In this document: positions 56,081 through 64,000 of the stretch, piece after piece
Layout of the letters: each line of letters starts with the position of its first letter
Position numbering within the stretch: the stretch's first letter is position 1
NCBI RefSeq assembly: GCF_015040615.1
Contig: NZ_CP060402.1
Coordinates: 2,108,001-2,172,000 of the forward strand
Direction of reading: 5' to 3'
Source: Microbacterium sp. YJN-G
Lineage (GTDB): Bacteria; Actinomycetota; Actinomycetes; Actinomycetales; Microbacteriaceae
DNA length: 64,000 bases
Position numbers and translations under genes: made by a program
Notes under the pieces: model-generated
The model's input: only the letters and a program-made list of their open reading frames with translations
Database searches by the model: none
Told to the model about the DNA's origin: nothing

Positions 56081-57346
56081 GTGAGCGAGAGCGCGGGGAA
56101 GGTCCTGAGGCAGTTCGGGCCGATGGTCTACATACCCACGGTGCTCTTCGCACTCGGCGAGGGCGCGGTGCTGCCGCTGATCCCGATCCTGGCCACGCAG
56201 CTCGGCGCGGATGTGCCGCTTGCCGCGCTCGTGGCATCCGCGCTGGTCATCGGCCAGCTGTGCGGCAACCTGCCCTCGGGGTGGCTGGTCGCGAGGATCG
56301 GCGAGCGGCTGACCATGGTGTTCGCGGGCGTGGCGGCACTGGCCGCGGGTGCCGGGATGCTGCTCGCGGATTCGCTGCCGCTGTTCACCGCCGCCGTCTT
56401 CCTGCTCGGTTTCTGCGCGGCGGCATTCGGCCTTGCCCGGCACGCGTTCATGACGACGCGGGTGCCGATCCGTTTCCGGGCACGGGCGCTGTCGCTGCTG
56501 GGCGGCTGCTTCCGCTTCGGCGTGTTCGTCGGTCCGTTCGTGGCGGCGGCGCTGATCCGGCTGACCGGCACCGAGCTGTCGACGATCTGGTTCCTGATCG
56601 GCTGCGTGGTCGTGCTGATCGTGCTCGTGCTGTTCGGCCCCGACCCCGAGCGCAGCAGCCCGGCACTGCTGAAGCCGACCGGTGCGGCCGTGGCCGAAGA
56701 CACCGGCGAGGTCGTCACGGGCTCGATCCCGATCGCCGACCAGCGCGGGGTGTTCGGCACGATCTGGCACTACCGCGCCGTGCTGTCGCGGCTGGGCCTC
56801 TCAGCCGCCTGCCTGTCGGCGGTGCGTTCGGCCCGGCAGGTCATCCTCCCCCTGTGGGGTGTCTCGCTGGGACTGGACTCCGAGACCATCGCCCTGGTCA
56901 TCGGCGTGACCGGGGCGATCGACTTCGCCCTCTTCTACGCGAGCGGACAGGTCATGGACCGGTTCGGACGCATCTGGGCGGCTATGCCCGCGCTGGTGCT
57001 GATGGGGCTCGGCTTCGCGGCGCTGTCGCTGACGCACGACCTCGACTCGGCCACGCTCTGGTACGGCACGCTCGCGGCGGTGCTCGGAGTGGGCAACGGT
57101 CTCTCCAGCGGCATCCTGCTCACGTTCGGCGCCGATCTCGCGCCCGAACGCGACCCGGCCGCGTTCCTGGGGTCGTGGCGGACGCTGACGGATGCCGGCG
57201 GCGCCACCGCGCCGGTGGTCGTCTCGGCGGTCACCGCGGTCGCCTCGCTGTCCCTCGCCACCGGACTCATGGGCGTGGTCGCCCTGCTGGGCGCCGCCGG
57301 GTTCGTGCGCTGGACGCCGCGCTACCTCCCCCGCGCCGACGACTGA
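56081..57346 (+). CDS. Major facilitator superfamily transporter
   Basis: 421 residues with 12 predicted hydrophobic helices in two halves, and a charged cytoplasmic loop near 195-235. LPSGWLVARIGERL is a motif A between helices 2 and 3 and DRFGR repeats it in the second half. Probably a proton-coupled efflux pump of the drug/multidrug type; substrate unknown. Confidence 0.88.
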   Translation: MSESAGKVLRQFGPMVYIPTVLFALGEGAVLPLIPILATQLGADVPLAALVASALVIGQLCGNLPSGWLVARIGERLTMVFAGVAALAAGAGMLLADSLPLFTAAVFLLGFCAAAFGLARHAFMTTRVPIRFRARALSLLGGCFRFGVFVGPFVAAALIRLTGTELSTIWFLIGCVVVLIVLVLFGPDPERSSPALLKPTGAAVAEDTGEVVTGSIPIADQRGVFGTIWHYRAVLSRLGLSAACLSAVRSARQVILPLWGVSLGLDSETIALVIGVTGAIDFALFYASGQVMDRFGRIWAAMPALVLMGLGFAALSLTHDLDSATLWYGTLAAVLGVGNGLSSGILLTFGADLAPERDPAAFLGSWRTLTDAGGATAPVVVSAVTAVASLSLATGLMGVVALLGAAGFVRWTPRYLPRADD

Positions 57347-57353
57347 CACTCGC

Positions 57354-57409
57354 TCACTGCAGCGCTTTCACCACAGCGCCGTCACTGCAGCACCGTCACC
57401 GCAGCGCGG
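57354..57409 (-). repeat. Four 14-bp tandem repeats over the stop codon of the last tad gene
   Basis: Units at 57354-57367, 57368-57381, 57382-57395 and 57396-57409, each near TCACTGCAGCGCCG. On the minus strand each unit ends in TGA, so the last codons and stop of the pilus gene were duplicated three times downstream. Confidence 0.75.
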
Positions 57410-57830
57410 TGCGGGTGGTGGCCGTCGACTCGATCTGAACGCCGCCGGGCACGAACGGTGAGACCAGCGGCGGATGCCACACGGTGCTGACCGTGACCTG
57501 CGCCGAGACGCCGTCGGGTGTGCCCGCCGACACGAGACGCGCGTCCTGCGAGACGGCCGCGACGACGGCATCCGCCTGCTCGCGTACGCCGGCGTCGGTG
57601 AGCTCGGCGTGCACGTCGCCGCCGTCGACCTGCAGGGTGAAGCCGTCGGCCCCGGCGAGCGCTGCGGCGTCGGCGAGCGAGTCCAGCCGTTTCTGCGCGA
57701 TGTACAGGTCGGTGGCGCACACGCAGGCGAACAGCACGGCGACGGCCAGCAGTGTGTAGCCCAGGATGAGGGGCAGGATGCTGCCGTCCTCATCCCCCGC
57801 GAGAGTGCGGAGATGACGGGTGAGTCTCAT
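57396..57830 (-). CDS. TadE/TadG-like (Rv3654c-type) pilus-locus protein
   Basis: 144 residues. A short basic N-terminus, then GSILPLILGYTLLAVAVLF, a membrane helix with a prepilin-like Glu-containing context, and an extracellular C-terminal domain. ATG 57830 overlaps the upstream gene by ATGA and is preferred to GTG 57842. Last gene of the tad operon. Pseudopilin or assembly protein of the Flp type. Confidence 0.82.
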   Translation of the reverse strand: MRLTRHLRTLAGDEDGSILPLILGYTLLAVAVLFACVCATDLYIAQKRLDSLADAAALAGADGFTLQVDGGDVHAELTDAGVREQADAVVAAVSQDARLVSAGTPDGVSAQVTVSTVWHPPLVSPFVPGGVQIESTATTRTALR

Positions 57831-58264
57831 CCGCTCCCCCACAGTCTCGACACCCTCTGCGCGGACTGGGCCTCGACGGGGATCGCGGCGATCCTGTCGA
57901 GGCCGAACAGCGGCGGCATGAACGGCAGGCTCACCCGCGCGCTCACCGTGACGATCACGGTGCTCCCCGCGTCCGGGCAGACTGCGGCCGCGGGGCGGCA
58001 GGTGATCGTCACGTCCACGGCATCCTCGTCCATGTCGTACTCGCGGATCACCGAGGCCAGCACGGCGTCGCCGCGGGCGCCGGCGGTCGCGGCATCCGGC
58101 GCCTGCCCGATCACCCGCGCGGTGTGGCGCGCGGCGGCCTCGGCCCCCAGGGTCTGCTGCTGCACGGCGCCGAGCGCCAGTACGAGGTAGACCAGCGGCA
58201 CGAGCATCAGCAGGCCGACGGTGATGAACTCCAGGGCCGCCGAGCCGGTGTCGTCGGCGAGCAT
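57827..58264 (-). CDS. TadE-like pilus-locus protein
   Basis: 145 residues from ATG 58264. DTGSAALEFITVGLLMLVPLVYLVLAL is TadE-type: a Gly/Ala-Glu pair five residues into the helix. The C-terminal extracellular part has two Cys near residue 98-104 (ITCRPAAAVCPD). Overlaps the next gene by ATGA. Minor pseudopilin candidate. Confidence 0.85.
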   Translation of the reverse strand: MLADDTGSAALEFITVGLLMLVPLVYLVLALGAVQQQTLGAEAAARHTARVIGQAPDAATAGARGDAVLASVIREYDMDEDAVDVTITCRPAAAVCPDAGSTVIVTVSARVSLPFMPPLFGLDRIAAIPVEAQSAQRVSRLWGSG

Positions 58265-58274
58265 CCCGGGTCGT

Positions 58275-58676
58275 TCAGTCGTCTCCGAAGGTCTCGACGG
58301 GCGCACGGGCCTCCACCTCCATCCCGAAGGGCACCCCGATCAATCCGAGCACGGGCAGAGTGGTGCGCACGCGCACGACGACGCTCTCGTGGCCGAGACT
58401 CGTATCCTGTCCGACCGCGACGTCCTCGGCGTAGGCGTCGCCCACCGCGCGGGTGATCACCGTGCGCGTCCGAGCCGCCCCCTCCTGCAGCGAGGTGTCG
58501 GCGAGCGCCGCGTAGTGGGCACCCTCCACCGCTGCGTCGTGCACGACGTTGCGTACGTACACCGCGAACGCGACCTGCAGCACCGCCAGCGTGAGCGCGG
58601 TCAGCAGCGCGCCGACGAGCACGAACTCGACGGGGCTGGACCCTCGCTGATCGGCGAGCGGCGGCGGCAGGCGCAT
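58275..58676 (-). CDS. TadE-like pilus-locus protein
   Basis: 133 residues. QRGSSPVEFVLVGALLTALTLAVLQVAFAVYV is the TadE helix with its conserved Glu; C-terminal beta-rich part with no cysteine. Ends 10 nt before the next gene. Likely forms minor pilins with its neighbour. Confidence 0.85.
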   Translation of the reverse strand: MRLPPPLADQRGSSPVEFVLVGALLTALTLAVLQVAFAVYVRNVVHDAAVEGAHYAALADTSLQEGAARTRTVITRAVGDAYAEDVAVGQDTSLGHESVVVRVRTTLPVLGLIGVPFGMEVEARAPVETFGDD

Positions 58677-58684
58677 GGCGGGTG

Positions 58685-58870
58685 TCAGATCCCGGAGACG
58701 CGCGAGATCGCCTGCTCGAACAGGTCGACCAGCGCGGGACCCGCGACCGCCCAGATCACGACCACCAATGCGGCCGTCATCAACGTCACGAGCACCCATC
58801 CGGGCACGTCGCCGCGCTCGTCCTCTGCGAGCGTCCTGCCGGCCGCGAGCCAACTTCTGATCTTCGTCAT
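58685..58870 (-). CDS. DUF4244/Flp-type pilin-like small protein
   Basis: 61 residues. EDERGDVPGWVLVTLMTAALVVVIW has the hydrophobic helix of a Flp-like pilin preceded by a charged segment, and a short C-terminal stretch. It sits where Rv3656c-type pilins sit in the mycobacterial cluster. AGGA lies 6 nt before ATG 58870. Confidence 0.8.
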   Translation of the reverse strand: MTKIRSWLAAGRTLAEDERGDVPGWVLVTLMTAALVVVIWAVAGPALVDLFEQAISRVSGI

Positions 58871-58891
58871 ATCCGTTCCTTGCGTCAGGGC

Positions 58892-59830
58892 TCAGCTGAG
58901 GCCGAGCCGGAGGATGAAGAGCCCCGGGTACACCGCGAAGAGCACCGAGAGCGGGAGGATGAGGAACACGAGCGGCATGAGCATGAGGATCTCCTTGTGT
59001 CCGGCCTGCTCGATGAGGGTGCGCTTGGCCTCGTCCCTGGCGTCTGCGGCCTGGGAGTGCAGCACGCCGGCGAGGGGTGCGCCGTGCTCGAGCGCCGCGA
59101 TGATCTGGTCGACTGCCCGCGAGAGTCCTGGCAGCTGCAGCCTCGTAGCGGTCTCGCCCAGCGCGTCTGCCAACGGCGAGCCGGTGTGCACGGCGAGCAC
59201 CGCCTGCCGCAGCTCGGCGGTCAGCTCGCCCGTGCCGACACCCGAGACGCGCCGCAGTGCGTCCAGCAGCGACTCCCCCGCCGACAGGCACAGCGCGAGG
59301 AACTCGAGGGTGGTCGGCAGCTCGTCGGCGAGTCGGTCGCGACGGGATCGCGCCCGCGCGGTGAGCTGCATGTCGTAGCCGGCGGCGGCTCCCGCTCCGG
59401 CGAGCAGCGGCAGCAGCACGGCGGGCGGGGTCATGCGTCCGGCGACGGCGAGCACGACGACCAGCAGCGCGCCGGCCAGCAGCCCGGCGACACCCCAGGC
59501 GAGCTGACGACCGCGGAAAGCCGCAGGCGTCTGCGTGGCCCCGGCCTGCGCGAGTCGCTGGGCCAGCGCGTCGCCGCCACCCAGCATCCGCTCGAACCGG
59601 CCGCGAAGCCGATCCCACAGCCGACGACCGTCGACCGGCATGACTCCGACGCGGGGCAGGATGCCGGCCGGCAGCGCCTCGTCGTCGACCACGTCGCGCA
59701 CGTACGGCGCGATGCGCCGCTCCAGCGGCAGCGCGCCCCAGCGCGGCAGCGCCGAGAGCACGCCCAGCACGCCGAGCCCGAAGGCGCCGCCGAGCAGCAC
59801 CGCGAGCGCGAGGTCGGTGATCACCGTCAT
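58892..59830 (-). CDS. tadC: TadC-like type II secretion/pilus inner-membrane protein
   Basis: 312 residues. T2SF domain in the second half (ADELPTTLEFLALCLSAGESLLDALRRV), with helices at the two ends (5-28, 105-155, 260-305). Anchors the pilus platform with TadB. ATG 59830 overlaps the tadB stop as ATGA. Confidence 0.88.
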   Translation of the reverse strand: MTVITDLALAVLLGGAFGLGVLGVLSALPRWGALPLERRIAPYVRDVVDDEALPAGILPRVGVMPVDGRRLWDRLRGRFERMLGGGDALAQRLAQAGATQTPAAFRGRQLAWGVAGLLAGALLVVVLAVAGRMTPPAVLLPLLAGAGAAAGYDMQLTARARSRRDRLADELPTTLEFLALCLSAGESLLDALRRVSGVGTGELTAELRQAVLAVHTGSPLADALGETATRLQLPGLSRAVDQIIAALEHGAPLAGVLHSQAADARDEAKRTLIEQAGHKEILMLMPLVFLILPLSVLFAVYPGLFILRLGLS

Positions 59831-60684
59831 CCGAACCACCTCTCGGGCTCGGGGAGCCGGCCGATGCGCAGCATGATCCGGTAGGCGAGCACCGACACCA
59901 CCGCGCCGATCACGATCACCAGCACGCCCTCGGCGCTCGCGTAGGCCTCGCGTCCCTCCGGACGCATCGCCAGCAGCGCGAGGATGACCCACGGGGCGAC
60001 GGCGCCCAGCACAGCTGCGCCGCGGATCCACGACTGCCTGGCCTCGACCTCGCCGCGCAGCGCGGCATCCGCTCTGACCGATGACGACAGCGCCCTCAGC
60101 ACCCCGGTCAGCTCGGTGCCGCCCACCTGCCTGGCCATGCGCAGCGTCTCGATGATGCGGTCAGCGATCGGGTCGGCGAGGGTCTCCTTCAGGCGGTCGA
60201 GGCTCGTCTCGAACCGTCCTGTCGCCCGCAGGTCGCGGGCGAACACGGCGAACGCCGGGCGGATGGCCGGAGGTGCGGAGTCCGCCAGACTCGCCACCGC
60301 ATCCGGCAGCGAGAGCCCGACCCGGATCGCGGCCACGAGCAGGTCGCACACGTCGGGCCACAGCTGGCGGCGCGCCTTGCGCAGCCGCAGTCGGCGGCCG
60401 CGCAGGTACAGCACGGGGGCGGCGGCGCCCGCCAGCGCGGCGAGCACGGCGAGAACCGGCAGACCGGTGACCAGCCAGGCGAGGGATGCGGCGACGAGCG
60501 CGAGCGCCGTCATCACCACGACGAGCGTGCGGGCGGAGGCCCTGGAGTGTCCGGCCTCCTCGAGCAGTCTGCGGAGCCTCCCTCGCCGCGGGGCGCTGGC
60601 CGTCCGCTCCCGGGGCGGCCACAGCCACGGGGATGCGCACAGCAGCAGCCCGGCTCCGAGCAGCGCTCCCACCAGCAGCGTCAT
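59827..60684 (-). CDS. tadB: TadB-like type II secretion/pilus inner-membrane protein
   Basis: 285 residues. Helices near 5-22, 55-95 and 232-270, and a T2SF domain (WPDVCDLLVAAIRVGLSLPDAV). Platform protein paired with TadC. ATG 60684 overlaps the tadA stop as ATGA. Confidence 0.88.
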   Translation of the reverse strand: MTLLVGALLGAGLLLCASPWLWPPRERTASAPRRGRLRRLLEEAGHSRASARTLVVVMTALALVAASLAWLVTGLPVLAVLAALAGAAAPVLYLRGRRLRLRKARRQLWPDVCDLLVAAIRVGLSLPDAVASLADSAPPAIRPAFAVFARDLRATGRFETSLDRLKETLADPIADRIIETLRMARQVGGTELTGVLRALSSSVRADAALRGEVEARQSWIRGAAVLGAVAPWVILALLAMRPEGREAYASAEGVLVIVIGAVVSVLAYRIMLRIGRLPEPERWFG

Positions 60685-61823
60685 ACGGCTCCGCCTGCCC
60701 GGTGGACCGTCGTGCTGAGGATGCGGCCGTCAAGGACTTCGCCGGTGGGTGCGATGACCTCTGTCACCCGGCGTGAGCCGTCGGGATCGCGCCGGCAGTG
60801 CACGACGTAGTCGATCGAGGTGGCGAGCGCCGGTGCGATGAACGCACGATCGATGTTGCGACCGGCGAGCAGCGGCAGCAGCGCGAGCTTCTCGAGCGCC
60901 TCCTCGGCGGAACTCGCGTGCACGGTGCCGGCCGCAGGCACGCCGGTGTTCAGCGCGAGCACGAGGTCGAGTGCCTCCGCGTCGCGCACCTCGCCGACGA
61001 CGATGCGGTCGGGGCGCATGCGCAGCGCCTCCTTCACCAGGCGTCGCAGTGTGATCTCCCCCGTGCCCTCCAGGCTCGCCTGCCGCCCCTGCAGGGCGAC
61101 GACATCGGGCCCCTCGACGGCGAGCTCGAACGTCTCCTCGACCGTGATGATCCGCTGCCCGTCCGCGCAGGAGGCCAGCAGCGCGCCCAGCAGCGTGGTC
61201 TTCCCCGCGTGCGTGGCGCCCGAGACGATGATGCTGCCGCCGTCGCGCAGCGAGCGGTGCAGCAGATCCGCGATCTCCGCCGGCACCGACCCCTGCTCGA
61301 CGAGCGAGGCCAGGGTGCGGTGCTGGGGCAGGAACTTGCGGATGTTCACAGCCCACGATCCGCGCACGACATCCGCGATGGCGACGTGCAGGCGCGAGCC
61401 GTCGGGCAGGGACGCGTCGACGAACGGCTGGCTGACGTCGACGCGGCGGCCGGTGGACTGCAGCATCCGCTCGACCAGATCCCGGACGATCGCATCCGTG
61501 AGCCGCAGATGCACACGCTCGGTCGTGCCGCCGCGGGCGATGAAGATCCGATCGGGACCGTTCAGCCAGATCTCCTCGATCTCGGGATCATCCAGCAGCG
61601 GCTGCAGGGCGCCGAAGCCCGACACCGAGGCGAGGACGTCGCGGACGAGGGCCGCCTCGTCGTCGATCAGCGCCTCGCCGCGCTGCAGCGCGAGGTCGTT
61701 GTGCCGCCGCACCTCGGTCTGCGCGATGTGCCGCGCCTGATCGGGATCGGCCGACGGATCCGTGCGCTCGAGACGCAGGCGCCGCCGCACCCGCTCGGCG
61801 ACGACGAGGGAGGGATGGGACAC
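60681..61823 (-). CDS. tadA: TadA/CpaF-like secretion ATPase
   Basis: 380 residues. Walker A GATHAGKTT at residues 202-210, Asp box ITVEETFEL, Walker B-like RPDRIVVGEVRDAEALDLV and His box VHASSAEEAL. GTG 61823 follows CATGAT by 6 nt (leaderless). It is the first gene; the usual first gene of the actinobacterial cluster (septum-site/TadZ-like Ssd) and the prepilin peptidase are absent. Confidence 0.92.
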   Translation of the reverse strand: MSHPSLVVAERVRRRLRLERTDPSADPDQARHIAQTEVRRHNDLALQRGEALIDDEAALVRDVLASVSGFGALQPLLDDPEIEEIWLNGPDRIFIARGGTTERVHLRLTDAIVRDLVERMLQSTGRRVDVSQPFVDASLPDGSRLHVAIADVVRGSWAVNIRKFLPQHRTLASLVEQGSVPAEIADLLHRSLRDGGSIIVSGATHAGKTTLLGALLASCADGQRIITVEETFELAVEGPDVVALQGRQASLEGTGEITLRRLVKEALRMRPDRIVVGEVRDAEALDLVLALNTGVPAAGTVHASSAEEALEKLALLPLLAGRNIDRAFIAPALATSIDYVVHCRRDPDGSRRVTEVIAPTGEVLDGRILSTTVHRAGGAV

Positions 61824-61862
61824 GCGGGCATCATGACAGAATCCGTGATCCGCGCGTCAGAG

Positions 61863-61871
61863 TTATCCACA
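61863..61871 (+). promoter_or_regulatory. Perfect DnaA box TTATCCACA
   Basis: A single 9-mer TTATCCACA between the tadA promoter and tRNA-Leu. No second box or origin-like AT stretch is present, so this is not an origin. A role as a DnaA-responsive site is possible but not shown. Confidence 0.35.
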
Positions 61872-61930
61872 GGCACTCGGGGCAGATCTACGGAAAACCC
61901 GTGCGGCGCCGTCGATAGACTGACTCACGC

Positions 61931-62012
61931 GCGGGAGTGGTGGAATCGGTAGACACGCAGGATTTAGGTTCCTGTGCCCCAGGGCGTGTGGGTTCGAGTC
62001 CCACCTTCCGCA
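61931..62012 (+). tRNA. tRNA-Leu (anticodon TAG)
   Basis: 82 nt. Acceptor GCGGGAG with CTTCCGC (one G-T pair) and discriminator A at 62012; no CCA encoded. Anticodon loop TTTAGGT gives anticodon TAG at 61965-61967; the long variable arm and GGTTCGAGTCC T-arm are normal for a class II tRNA. -10 box TAGACT at 61916-61921. Confidence 0.97.
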
Positions 62013-62079
62013 CAGACGCCGCTCGTGCCCCCGCACCTCGGCGCGCAGCACCGCCGAACAACGAACGACGGGAACCACC

Positions 62080-62871
62080 TTGCTCCAGACGATCATCCAG
62101 GCGCCGACGGCACTCATCCCCTGGCTGGACCCCGAGACGATCATCAGCGCCGCCGGCCCCTGGGCGCTGCTGGTGGTGTGCTTCATCGTCTTCGCCGAGA
62201 CCGGTCTGCTCATCGGGTTCCTGCTGCCCGGCGACACGCTGCTGGTGATCTCCGGGCTGCTGTCGCACCCGATCGGGCAGTCTGAGCACGGCGTGTTCGG
62301 ACTGAGCGTCTGGGTGGTCGCGCTGCTGATCGGGCTGGCGGCCTTCGTCGGCGGTGAGGTCGGGTACTTCATCGGCCACAAGGGCGGACCCGCGGTCTTC
62401 GAGCGCAGGGAGTCCGGGCTGTTCAGCCGCAAGAACGTCGAACGCACCAATACGTTCTTCGAGCGGTTCGGCGGCATCACGGTCATCCTCGCCCGCTTCG
62501 TGCCGATCGTGCGCACCTTCGCGCCGGTCGCTGCGGGTGTCGGGCACATGCCGTGGAAGCGCTATTCGCTGTACAACTTCATCGGTGCGGTCATCTGGGG
62601 ATTCGGGCTGACCATGTTCGGCTACCTCATCGGCTTCATCCCGCCGGTCGCCGAGTTCGTCGAGAACTACATCGACCTGATCCTGCTCGCCGCCGTCGGC
62701 GGCACCGCGCTGGTCACGCTGTGGCACTACCTCAGCGAGCGCCACAAGGCGAAGAAGGCCGCGGCTGCGGGAACGGACGTCGACACGGATGCCGCCGAGG
62801 CGCGTGAGCTCAAGCTCGACGCCGAGGTGTTCGACCGTGCCCCCGACATCGACGGCGACGGCGAGCGCTGA
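62080..62871 (+). CDS. DedA-family membrane protein
   Basis: 263 residues starting with TTG 62080. Helices at about 28-60, 75-95, 155-190, 195-230. The family features FVGGEVGYFIGHKGG, ARFVPIVRTFAPVAAGVG and IGAVIWGFGLTMFGYLIG are present. DedA proteins are flippases or transporters for undecaprenyl phosphate/phosphatidylethanolamine-type lipids. The C-terminal 40 residues are acidic. Confidence 0.9.
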   Translation: MLQTIIQAPTALIPWLDPETIISAAGPWALLVVCFIVFAETGLLIGFLLPGDTLLVISGLLSHPIGQSEHGVFGLSVWVVALLIGLAAFVGGEVGYFIGHKGGPAVFERRESGLFSRKNVERTNTFFERFGGITVILARFVPIVRTFAPVAAGVGHMPWKRYSLYNFIGAVIWGFGLTMFGYLIGFIPPVAEFVENYIDLILLAAVGGTALVTLWHYLSERHKAKKAAAAGTDVDTDAAEARELKLDAEVFDRAPDIDGDGER

Positions 62872-63016
62872 CAGCCGCTGGGCCGCCTGCGCTTCGCGCG
62901 GGAATCTGCGCTTCGCGCGGACGGAATCCCTGATCCGATCCGCGTCAAGCGCATTTCTCCGCGCCAAGCGCACGGCATCCGCCCCCGACGCAGTCGAACT
63001 CAGCCGGTCTTAGGAC
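62872..63016. other. Intergenic region with short direct repeats
   Basis: 145 nt between convergent dedA and ku. Contains two copies of CTGCGCTTCGCGCGG (about 62888-62902 and 62907-62921) that suggest a weak hairpin; no gene. Confidence 0.5.
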
Positions 63017-63874
63017 TCAGCCGGCCTTCTTCTTGCCGCCCGACTTCTTCCCGGACTCCTTCGCATCGGAGCCGCCGCCCTTGCGCGCAGCCTTCGTGCG
63101 CTCGACGCTGGCGCGCAGCGCCTCCATCAGGTCGATGACCTCGCCGCCTGCACCCTCACCCTCCTCGGCGAAGGTCTCGGCGACGTCGAAGGTCTCGCCG
63201 GCCTCGATCTTCGCCTCGATGAGCGTGCGCAGCTCCTTCTGGTACTCGTCGATGTACTCCTCGGGGTCGAAGTCGCTGGAGTAGCTCTCGACGAGCGACG
63301 CCGACAGCTCGAGCTCCTTGGCGCTGACCTTCACATCCTCGTCCAGCGCCGGGAAGGCGGCCTCGCGCACCTCGTCGGCCCACAGCAGCGTCTGCAGCAC
63401 GAGCACGTCTCCGCGCACCCGCAGGGCTGCCAGGCGCGTCTTCTGCCGCAGCGTGAACCGCACGATCGCCGTGCGGTCGGTCTGCTCGAGCGTCTTGCGC
63501 AGCAGCACGTACGCCTTGGGCGACTTCGAGTCGGGTTCGAGGTAGTACGGCCGGTCGAGGGTGAGCAGGTCGATCTGGTCGCTCGGCACGAACTCGACCA
63601 CGTCGATCTCACGGCTCTTCTCCGCCGGCAGCGCCGCGAGATCGTCCTTGGTGAGCACGACGGTCTGCCCGTCGTCGTCGACGTACGCCCGGTCGATGTC
63701 GGCATAGGCGACGGTCTGGCCGCACACCTCGCAGGTGCGCTGGTACCGGATGCGGCCGCCGTCCTCGTCGTGCACCTGGTGCAGCGAGACGTCGTGGTCC
63801 TCGGTGGCCGAATACACCTTGACCGGCACGTTCACCAGGCCGAAGGTCACGGCGCCCTTCCAGATGCTCCTCAT
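63017..63874 (-). CDS. ku: Ku domain protein (non-homologous end joining)
   Basis: 285 residues. MRSIWKGAVTFGLVNVPVKVYSATE and VLLRKTLEQTDRTAIVRFTL are bacterial Ku features; C-terminal Lys/Gly-rich tail after about residue 260. ATG 63874 lies 6 nt after GATACT (leaderless). Binds DNA ends as a homodimer and recruits LigD, whose gene starts divergently at 63942. Confidence 0.96.
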   Translation of the reverse strand: MRSIWKGAVTFGLVNVPVKVYSATEDHDVSLHQVHDEDGGRIRYQRTCEVCGQTVAYADIDRAYVDDDGQTVVLTKDDLAALPAEKSREIDVVEFVPSDQIDLLTLDRPYYLEPDSKSPKAYVLLRKTLEQTDRTAIVRFTLRQKTRLAALRVRGDVLVLQTLLWADEVREAAFPALDEDVKVSAKELELSASLVESYSSDFDPEEYIDEYQKELRTLIEAKIEAGETFDVAETFAEEGEGAGGEVIDLMEALRASVERTKAARKGGGSDAKESGKKSGGKKKAG

Positions 63875-63929
63875 CACACCAGTATCACGAGCCACACCCC
63901 GTCGGGCCAGCCTCTTGACCCTCGCCGAC

Positions 63930-63935
63930 TAATCT
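63930..63935 (+). promoter_or_regulatory. -10 box TAATCT upstream of ligD
   Basis: TAATCT ends 6 nt before ATG 63942, fitting a leaderless transcript divergent from ku. Confidence 0.55.
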
Positions 63936-63941
63936 GTGTGC

Positions 63942-64000
63942 ATGGCAGCGAGCGGGCGGGTCGTGCAGGTCGACGGCCGTCGCCTGCGCGTCACGAACCT
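63942..64000 (+). CDS. ligD: LigD-type DNA ligase/polymerase, N-terminus (partial)
   Basis: Only about 19 residues are present: MAASGRVVQVDGRRLRVTNL. The run VDGRRLRVTNL matches the start of the LigD primase-polymerase domain, and the divergent ku neighbour supports it. The rest is outside the window, so ligase and nuclease domains cannot be verified. Confidence 0.75.
   Translation, partial: MAASGRVVQVDGRRLRVTN

Noticed and set aside
61824..61930. Replication origin near the DnaA box
   Set aside because: Only one DnaA box, no AT-rich unwinding stretch, and no dnaA/dnaN neighbours.

Overview
The window is high-GC DNA from an actinobacterium, most likely a Microbacterium or close relative in Microbacteriaceae. 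This is judged from the rRNA leader and spacer sequences, the strong GC3 bias (which opens long antisense frames everywhere), many leaderless promoters, and family and neighbour choices such as lexA next to a LysM gene, gluABCD order, DUF4244-type pilin and Ku next to LigD. It reads as chromosomal core sequence. No prophage, insertion sequence, CRISPR array or integrase was seen.

Layout: 1-2550 holds a HAD-IIA phosphatase (cut by the left edge) and a large GDRPQG-repeat protein that sits directly behind the rRNA operon terminator. 2576-8292 is a complete minus-strand rrn operon (16S-23S-5S, no spacer tRNA) with leader and two promoter candidates. 8381-14046 carries a CaiB/BaiF CoA-transferase-like gene, DUF4184, tyrS, a SatD gene with a membrane partner, and DUF1349. 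14066-20813 is argCJBDFH, tightly overlapped, preceded by a possible leaderless small ORF (20914-21027) ending in an arginine-rich run. 21130-24113 is thiM plus a ThiE-ThiD-TenA fusion under a TPP riboswitch. 24322-29077 holds a cupin, a PNPOx-family gene and pheST.

29198-37288 holds an FGGY kinase, gluABCD, and a TAXI-lipoprotein/histidine kinase/response regulator cassette. Four phased CACTC repeats lie just upstream of a gluABCD promoter candidate. 37297-40124 has a TrmH-type methyltransferase, infC-rpmI-rplT (infC with an ATC start) and DUF1844. 40157-44203 is his genes (hisC-hisB-hisH-priA) with SseB. 44294-45664 is the SOS pair LysM gene/lexA. 45824-49083 is metF-metE. 49223-55990 holds an S9 peptidase, smpB, ftsX, ftsE, a DUF2510 protein and prfB. 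56081-57346 is an MFS transporter. 57396-61823 is a compact tad pilus cluster. The right end has tRNA-Leu(TAG), a DedA protein, ku and the first bases of ligD.

Main points for follow-up: (i) a family of three ~83-84 bp nested palindromes, each 6-17 nt behind the stop codon of the last gene of an operon; (ii) the arginine-rich small ORF before argC; (iii) the repeat protein with no visible promoter of its own behind the rrn terminator; (iv) the phased repeats linking a TAXI two-component cassette to glutamate uptake; (v) a REP-like insertion inside argC. All functional statements come from reading the sequence; no database search was possible.
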